64,000 nucleotides of DNA from Haliea sp. GTDB lineage: Bacteria; Pseudomonadota; Gammaproteobacteria; Pseudomonadales; Halieaceae. The number at the start of each line of letters is the position of its first letter. Within the stretch, counting starts at the first letter, position 1. Positions 58,760-64,000 of this stretch are shown piece by piece. The stretch covers positions 1 to 64,000 of the forward strand of contig JADJAL010000027.1 in the NCBI GenBank assembly GCA_016704305.1, written 5' to 3'. A program made the position numbers and the translations under genes. The notes under the pieces are model-generated. The model had not been told where the DNA came from. It ran no database searches and was given only the letters and a program-made list of their open reading frames with translations.

Positions 58760-59725
58760 TTAGTTACGTAATTTTTCTAATATCATTTCCAAGGAACTAC
58801 CCAAAGGCGCGCGAAGGGAAAAATCACCGCCCTCCGGAAGCGAAAATTGCAGTGAAGCGGCATGCAAGAACAGGCGTTTCAGCCCAAGCTGGCGAGCCAG
58901 GTCTGCCGTTCGATCATCGGTGTACTTGTCGTCGCCCAACAACGGAAAGCCGGTGTATAGGGCATGCACCCTGATCTGATGCGTTCGGCCCGTGATTGGC
59001 CTGGCCTCTATCAGCGTTGCACCGCGCAAACGCTCCACGACGCTAAATTCGGTGACCGCCCGCTTGCCCTCCCGGCTCACGCGTACCATCCGTTCGCCGG
59101 ACTGCAGTATGTTCTTCTCCAGGGGAGCGTCGACCACACGGACGGTTTTGGGCCAATTGCCGGCAACCAGCGCTAAATAACGCTTATCCACGTGTTTTTC
59201 GCGCAACTGCCGATGCAGTTCGCGCAGTATGGGCGCGCGCTTTGCTATCAGGATGAGGCCGGAGGTATCGCGGTCCAGTCTGTGCACCAATTCCAGATAG
59301 CGCTCTTCCGGGCGAATTTGGCGCAGGCATTCTATCAACCCGAAACTGAGCCCGCTGCCGCCATGCACAGCCAGTCCGGAAGGCTTGTCGATCACAAGCA
59401 GATTTTCGTCCTCGTAAACAACTTGCCTGGCAATCTGCTCGAATTGCTGCCGTGTTATGGATGCGGGCGCCGCGGGATCCAGTTGGTGCAACGGCGGGAT
59501 GCGAACCAGGTCGCCCATCACCAGTCGATAATCCGCTCGCACCCTGCCCTTGTTTACCCGAACTTCTCCCTTGCGCAATGCTCGGTAGAGCCGAGCGCGG
59601 GGTACGCCCCTGATTTCGCGAATCAGGTAGTTGTCCAGCCGTTGGCCAGCCGCATTTTGATCAACTGTCAGGATGTAGGACTGCTTGGTCGACGGAACGT
59701 CGGGGCTAGTCGACACAGGCTGCAC
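58760..59725 (-). CDS. rluC: 23S rRNA pseudouridine synthase RluC
   Basis: Makes pseudouridines 955, 2504 and 2580 (E. coli numbering). 321 residues: S4 RNA-binding domain (QRLDNYLIREIRGVPRARLYRALRKGEVRVNKGR) then the RluA-type catalytic domain with Asp151 in VHRLDRDTSGLILIAKR. GTG start at 59725. It is divergent from rne, the arrangement seen in E. coli. Confidence 0.95.
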   Translation of the reverse strand: MQPVSTSPDVPSTKQSYILTVDQNAAGQRLDNYLIREIRGVPRARLYRALRKGEVRVNKGRVRADYRLVMGDLVRIPPLHQLDPAAPASITRQQFEQIARQVVYEDENLLVIDKPSGLAVHGGSGLSFGLIECLRQIRPEERYLELVHRLDRDTSGLILIAKRAPILRELHRQLREKHVDKRYLALVAGNWPKTVRVVDAPLEKNILQSGERMVRVSREGKRAVTEFSVVERLRGATLIEARPITGRTHQIRVHALYTGFPLLGDDKYTDDRTADLARQLGLKRLFLHAASLQFSLPEGGDFSLRAPLGSSLEMILEKLRN

Positions 59726-59751
59726 GAATCATGTCAATTGTTTCCATATGC

Positions 59752-59760
59752 TGTTATAGT
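59752..59760 (+). promoter_or_regulatory. Extended -10 promoter for rne
   Basis: TGTTATAGT matches TGn-TATAAT at five of six core positions and is followed by CGCCCG. It would start a leader of about 510 nt before the rne ATG. No strong -35. Confidence 0.5.
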
Positions 59761-60275
59761 CGCCCGGTGGTTGTACCGCCCAACTTTTGAAGCTGGGTCG
59801 GAGAAGATTAAGCCCCTGGCGATTGTTTGGGCCTGCACGTGAGATGCAAGGTTCCGCCAGTTCAACTACGCAAACTTAATGGATGTCGACATCGCAGCAA
59901 GGTGCACCACTCGAACATCGCACCGTTGAACGGTAAGTCGACAATGGAATGAACCGAGCAGCAAGCACTGCCGGGACACAGAATCAGATATAAAGAACTA
60001 TCGGCGTCGTTGCAGGCCACAGGTGCTGCGACACTAGCAAAAAGGCAGGATCCGTACCACTCTATTTACTGCCTGACGTTGTGATGACCACGCGATAAAC
60101 CGTGGAAAACGTTAACACGACTCCGGGTGCACCCTCCGTATCATTGTTGGGAATACTCGGTAAGCGACTGAAATCGCTCAGATTTCAAGTCGATTACTGC
60201 TGTTAACCGGCTGCGTGCCGGCTTTATATTTGATCTCCTGCCCCGCCAGGCCTGCATCTACAAGGCAATGGCAAT
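59761..60275 (+). promoter_or_regulatory. Long rne 5' leader with hairpins
   Basis: The 550 nt between rluC and rne carry no gene. Near the 3' end are two hairpins: CGACT-GAAATC (60165-60175) pairs with GATTTCAAGTCG (60181-60192) around GCTCA, 11 bp with one bulge; and CCGGC-TGCGT-GCCGG (60207-60221) followed by CTTTATATTT, terminator-like. E. coli RNase E represses itself by cleaving a structured 361-nt leader, so these stems are candidates for the same kind of control. Confidence 0.5.
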
Positions 60276-63065
60276 ATGAAAAAAATGTTAATCAATGCGA
60301 CTCAACCCGAAGAGTTGCGCGTAGCAATGGTCGATGGGCAGCGCCTGTACGATCTCGATATCGAAAACCGGACCCGTCTGCAAAAAAAGGCCAGTATCTA
60401 CAAGGGAAAAATCACCCGTGTCGAACCTAGTCTGGAAGCAGCTTTCGTCGATTTTGGCGCAGATCGCCACGGCTTTCTGCCTCTTAAGGAGATAGCGCGG
60501 GAATACTTCCACCGTAAGCCCAGCGGCGACGGCCGCCTCAAAATCAAGGAGATCGTCAAAGAGGGCACGGAAGTCATTGTGCAGGTCGACAAGGAGGAGC
60601 GTGGCAATAAAGGAGCTGCCCTGACCACCTTTATCAGCCTGGCCGGTCGTTACATGGTCCTTATGCCCAATAATCCGCGAGCCGGTGGCATCTCACGTCG
60701 CATCGAAGGCGATGACCGCTCGGAGCTGAAGGAGGCGCTTGGTGCCCTGGAAATCCCGGAGGGCATGGGTGTCATTATCCGCACAGCAGGTGTCGGTCGA
60801 GCGGCTGAAGAACTGCAATGGGACCTGAATTATCTCCTGCAATTGTGGGACTCGATCTCCAAGGCCGCAGAAACGGCCAAACCCAAAGACCTCCTGTTCC
60901 GGGAGAGTAACGTCATTATTCGGGCCGTGCGCGACTACCTGCGGGATGATATCGGCCAGGTCTTGATCGACTCAGAGGATGCGTATAAGCAGGCCCGCGA
61001 TTTTGTAGCGCAAGTCATGCCCAAATACACACCGCGTATTCAGCTTTACCAGGATAATATTCCCCTGTTCAATCGCTTCCAGATTGAGAGCCAGATCGAA
61101 ACAGCGTTTCAGCGCGAAGTCCGGCTGCCCTCGGGCGGATCGATCGTGATCGATCCAACGGAAGCGCTTGTGTCCATCGATATCAACTCCGCCCGCTCGA
61201 CACGCGGTGGCGATATCGAGGAAACCGCGCTGAATACCAATCTTGAAGCGGCCGATGAAATCGCCAGGCAATTGCGCTTGCGCGATATGGGCGGCCTGGT
61301 GGTAATCGATTTCATCGATATGCTGGCCCCGAGAAACCAGCGCGCGGTGGAAAATCGTGTGCGCGATGCACTCGAAATTGACCGAGCTCGTGTTCAGGTA
61401 GGTCGCATCTCGCGCTTTGGTTTGCTGGAGATGTCGCGCCAGCGCCTGCGGCCTTCTCTGGGCGAAACCAGCGCCATCGTCTGCCCGCGCTGCAATGGGC
61501 AGGGCACTATTCGCGACACCAAATCGCTGGCACTGTCTATTCTCCGGTTGCTCGAGGAGGAAGCGATTAAAGACCGCAGCGCAGAAGTGCGCGCCATTGT
61601 ACCCGTGGACGTGGCGGCGTACCTTTTGAACGAGAAACGATCAGCACTCAGCGAAATCGAGGCGGACACCAAAGCGCGTGTACTGGTGATCCCAAACCCC
61701 AATTTCGAAACGCCGCATTTCGAAGTGCATCGCCTGCGTGACGATGAAGTGGATGGCGAACACGAGGTTAGCTATGCCGTGAATATCACGGTGCCCGCAA
61801 CCGACGCCATCAGCGATGTGCATTCCGCAGTTGTGCCGATGCAGCAGGCAGCGGTTGAAGGAATCCCGCAAACGCCAGCACCTGTTGTCAACAGCGAAGG
61901 GAAAACGCCTGCGGAGCCGGCTTTGGCCAATACCGTTCAGCGCCAAATCCCACCGAACAAACCGCAGGAACCAGCGCCAGGTCTGCTGTCTCGCGTAGTA
62001 TCTGCGCTATTCGGCTCCAAAACTGCCGCGCAAGCTTCCCAGAACAAGCCTGCCGAAGTTGCCGAGACAGAGAATCCGCCTGAGCAGCAGCCACGCACGG
62101 AATCCTCTGGACAGGGGGCATCGCCAAATAATCGCAATCGAAATCGGCGCCGTAGCCCTCAGGGGCGACAACAAAATCGCTCCGGCGAAGGCACGCCTAT
62201 GGCGGCAGATGGCGGGAAAAATGCGGACAACCAGGAGAAACGTGGGCAGCAGCGACGTGAGCGGCCAAACGAACCAGCCAGCGGACGTGGCGAAGGTAAC
62301 AGGCGACCCAACCGCGACGCCCAGCGCCGCACGAGAGACGACCGTCCAGAGACCCCCGTGGAGAGCGGCGAAGAGCCATCGCTGGAGGTCATCGCAGGCG
62401 AGGACAAGCCGCGAAAACGGCCCAATGATATGAACCGTGCCGAGCCGCAACGCCGTCGACGCAATCGTGGGCGACGGCCTGAATCGGATGCAAATTCTGC
62501 GCGGGACAACACACCGAACGAGTCGGTCGATGACACGATTGGGCATGCCCAGAATGCCACTGCAGAAGTCGACCTCACTCAGCTGGCAACAATGGCTTCG
62601 CAGGAAGGAGAAGGTGCCGCGACATTGTCGCATGCAGTTCAAGGTGAGCAGGTACATTCCGCACAATTTGCGACGCTGGAGTCCATGGACTCCGAAGATA
62701 GCGATGGCGGATGGGCCGAGGTTCCTATCGGCGATGATCCGGCGGTCGCTGCGGCGGACGGCATCGCACCTGCTGTCGCAGTCGCACACATCGCACCGGC
62801 AATCGTGCCCGACAAAGTGCCTGCAATCACCCAGAAAGTGATTTCAACGGCCGGCATTACCGCCAATGGCCGGGCCTACAATGATCCGCGGGTGAATGCG
62901 CATCCGGTTGGCGTCGTGGAATGCACCACGTCTCACAGGACGTTGTTCAGCGAGACGGTCCACCCACCTGCCCCATCGAGTAATCGCAGCGTGCCACGAG
63001 CCAGTAATGATCCTCGCGGCCCGCGTCCAGAACCGTTCTCTGCGCATGCTGCAGGGAACTTCTGA
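60276..63065 (+). CDS. rne: Ribonuclease E
   Basis: Endonuclease that initiates mRNA decay and processes rRNA and tRNA; scaffolds the degradosome at the inner membrane. S1 domain near residues 38-120, catalytic D302 (SIDINSARSTRGGD) and D345 (LVVIDFIDML), zinc link C403/C406 (IVCPRCNGQG). Residues 520-929 are a low-complexity tail rich in Pro, Gln, Arg and acidic residues (RNRRRSPQGRQQ, DAQRRTRDDRPE, EPQRRRRNRGRR), including Arg-rich RNA-binding stretches, ending in GRAYNDPRVNAHPVG. 929 residues; MKKMLINATQPEELRVAMVDG fixes the start. Confidence 0.97.
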   Translation: MKKMLINATQPEELRVAMVDGQRLYDLDIENRTRLQKKASIYKGKITRVEPSLEAAFVDFGADRHGFLPLKEIAREYFHRKPSGDGRLKIKEIVKEGTEVIVQVDKEERGNKGAALTTFISLAGRYMVLMPNNPRAGGISRRIEGDDRSELKEALGALEIPEGMGVIIRTAGVGRAAEELQWDLNYLLQLWDSISKAAETAKPKDLLFRESNVIIRAVRDYLRDDIGQVLIDSEDAYKQARDFVAQVMPKYTPRIQLYQDNIPLFNRFQIESQIETAFQREVRLPSGGSIVIDPTEALVSIDINSARSTRGGDIEETALNTNLEAADEIARQLRLRDMGGLVVIDFIDMLAPRNQRAVENRVRDALEIDRARVQVGRISRFGLLEMSRQRLRPSLGETSAIVCPRCNGQGTIRDTKSLALSILRLLEEEAIKDRSAEVRAIVPVDVAAYLLNEKRSALSEIEADTKARVLVIPNPNFETPHFEVHRLRDDEVDGEHEVSYAVNITVPATDAISDVHSAVVPMQQAAVEGIPQTPAPVVNSEGKTPAEPALANTVQRQIPPNKPQEPAPGLLSRVVSALFGSKTAAQASQNKPAEVAETENPPEQQPRTESSGQGASPNNRNRNRRRSPQGRQQNRSGEGTPMAADGGKNADNQEKRGQQRRERPNEPASGRGEGNRRPNRDAQRRTRDDRPETPVESGEEPSLEVIAGEDKPRKRPNDMNRAEPQRRRRNRGRRPESDANSARDNTPNESVDDTIGHAQNATAEVDLTQLATMASQEGEGAATLSHAVQGEQVHSAQFATLESMDSEDSDGGWAEVPIGDDPAVAAADGIAPAVAVAHIAPAIVPDKVPAITQKVISTAGITANGRAYNDPRVNAHPVGVVECTTSHRTLFSETVHPPAPSSNRSVPRASNDPRGPRPEPFSAHAAGNF

Positions 63066-63081
63066 ACAAAGTATTGCAGTG

Positions 63082-63119
63082 AGGACACAAGAGCTCTGCC
63101 AGCTATTGTGTCCTGTTTT
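63082..63119 (+). terminator. Intrinsic terminator after rne
   Basis: AGGACACAA (63082-63090) pairs with TTGTGTCCT (63106-63114) around a 15-nt loop, followed by GTTTTC. The T run is short, so termination may be partial. It begins 17 nt after the rne stop. Confidence 0.65.
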
Positions 63120-63133
63120 CATCACTGTATAAT
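63106..63133 (+). promoter_or_regulatory. Promoter for tRNA-Ser
   Basis: TTGTGT (63106), 16 nt, TATAAT (63128-63133), then the GC-rich stretch CGCGCTCGC, the type of discriminator seen at stringently controlled stable-RNA promoters. The -35 hexamer lies inside the 3' arm of the rne terminator. The tRNA begins 65 nt downstream. Confidence 0.6.
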
Positions 63134-63198
63134 CGCGCTCGCTTCGAGTGGCAGCGTTAGCTTTGCTGTGCAGGTATGAAGTAACAGTTAATGTATCC

Positions 63199-63288
63199 GG
63201 TGGGCTGGCTGAGCGGTCGAAAGCGGCGGTCTTGAAAACCGTTGAGGGTTTATCCCCTCCTAAGGTTCGAATCCTTAGCCCACCGCCA
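63199..63288 (+). tRNA. tRNA-Ser (anticodon UGA)
   Basis: Acceptor GGTGGGC pairs with GCCCACC, discriminator G, encoded CCA. Anticodon loop CTTGAAA gives UGA. A long variable arm (TTGAGGGTTTATCCCCTCC) marks a class II tRNA, and GTTCGAATC is the T-loop. 90 nt including CCA. Confidence 0.96.
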
Positions 63289-63456
63289 TATCCCGATGAC
63301 CCTTTCGAGGGCCATGACATATTTTTGAATTCGCATCCCACCTGCTGAAATCGCGTAGAAAAATCGATTCCGTAAGCTTGGATTTTGGATCTTTCGCCCT
63401 TATTATCTGTCCAAGGTCCCATCGCACAATCCGTGCGCCACTTTACGGAGTAAGCC

Positions 63457-64000
63457 ATGCAAGACAAAGGTCTGTACAACGTAGGTTCGATTGGAATCGA
63501 GTCCGCCTTTAGCACCAACAAAGTCCTGAAAAACACCTACATGCTGCTGGGTATGACCCTGCTGTTCAGTGCCATGACTGCGGGTATATCGATGGCGCTT
63601 GGCCTCAGTCAGGGGATGGCGCTCGTCCTCAGCCTGGTGGGATTCGGATTGCTGTTCGTCGTGCACAAAATGGCCGATTCCAGCAAAGGTCTTCTCGCCA
63701 TTTTTGCCTTTACCGGCGTAATGGGTGCTTCCATCGGGCCCATGCTCAATCACTACCTGGCGATGGCCAACGGGCCGGCGCTGGTGATGCAGGCGCTGGG
63801 CGGCACGGCAGTCGTATTTTTGGGCTCTCGGCGTATGCCTGACGACCCGTAAGGACTTCTCCTATATGGGCGGTTTCCTGATGGTCGGCCTGCTGGTGGC
63901 CGTGGTCGCGATGATTGCCAATATCTTTTTGGCCATTCCGGCCCTTTCGCTCACGATTTCGGCTGCAGTCGTAATGATCATGTCCGGCCTGATCCTGTTC
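63457..64000 (+). CDS. yccA: YccA / Bax inhibitor-1 family membrane protein, frameshifted, 3' end beyond window
   Basis: Inner-membrane protein; E. coli YccA modulates the FtsH protease. STNKVLKNTYMLLGMTLLFSAMTAGISMAL and AIFAFTGVMGASIGPMLNHYL match YccA, with five or more hydrophobic helices visible. The frame breaks at VVFLG: homologues continue ...SAYVLTTRKD. Adding one G in 63822-63824 and one C at 63838-63839 restores GLSAYALTTRKDFSYMGGFLMVGLL, which runs open to the window edge. Two close deletions explain it best. Confidence 0.9.

Noticed and set aside
1..64000. CRISPR arrays, insertion sequences, prophage or plasmid genes
   Set aside because: No repeat-spacer pattern, transposase, integrase or phage structural motif was seen; gene order is that of a core chromosome.

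Overview
The window is chromosomal DNA of a gammaproteobacterium, most likely a marine one of the Cellvibrionales/Halieaceae type. This is inferred from gene order (tig-clpP-clpX-lon-hupB-ppiD; yceD-rpmF-fabD-fabG-acpP-fabF-pabC-mltG-tmk-holB-pilZ), a homo-oligomeric ATP sulfurylase with a separate APS kinase, an AddAB-like nuclease pair and a long-tailed RNase E. It is almost entirely core genome. I saw no insertion sequence, prophage, CRISPR array or rRNA; there are two tRNA genes (Leu-UAG, Ser-UGA).

Layout. 1-4.4 kb: xylose catabolism (xylB-xylA-Gfo/Idh oxidoreductase) read leftward, with a divergent PAS-AraC regulator and repeated half-sites between them. 4.4-7.3 kb: sulfate activation (cysC-sat) followed by a DHH phosphoesterase. 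7.4-10.8 kb: sohB, nudC and a damaged nhaB. 10.8-15.8 kb: dnaQ-rnhA-methyltransferase facing mltD-rlmG, with gloB apparently lost between them. 15.9-23.3 kb: a secreted protein of unknown function, a sirtuin and an AddAB-like DNA repair pair. 23.5-31.8 kb: aroG, nfuA, metH, small membrane proteins and sulfite reductase with its DUF934 partner. 31.8-36.7 kb: a CPA2 antiporter, etfBA and divergent ETF-ubiquinone oxidoreductase. 36.7-39.4 kb: DUF1285, a YiiX-like hydrolase and serA. 39.4-48.1 kb: the ppiD-hupB-lon-clpX-clpP-tig proteostasis cluster and tRNA-Leu. 48.3-58.0 kb: a GH84-like glycosidase, a candidate small RNA, and the pilZ/holB/tmk/mltG/pabC plus fatty-acid synthesis cluster, from which plsX is missing. 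58.1-64 kb: maf, rluC, rne, tRNA-Ser and the start of a YccA-type membrane protein.

The main caveat is quality. At least 18 apparent single-base indels, mostly in short homopolymers, and one in-frame amber codon interrupt conserved and often essential genes (dnaQ, lon, clpX, tig, fabD, xylB, cysI, ppiD, mltD, ETF-QO, cysC, nhaB, yccA, the Gfo/Idh gene). Single-base changes restore full-length proteins of normal family size in almost all of them, so sequencing or assembly error is more likely than decay. I annotate these as single genes and give the indel positions. Three loci (nhaB 5' end, gloB, plsX) look like larger deletions.

The most interesting biological leads are: AraC-type direct repeats at the xyl promoter; a possible PAPS-making plus pAp-clearing operon; a sirtuin translationally coupled to a recombination nuclease; a structured AT-rich intergenic locus that looks like a small RNA gene; a heat-shock-type promoter at lon; and hairpins in the long rne leader. 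I found no clear new multi-gene system.
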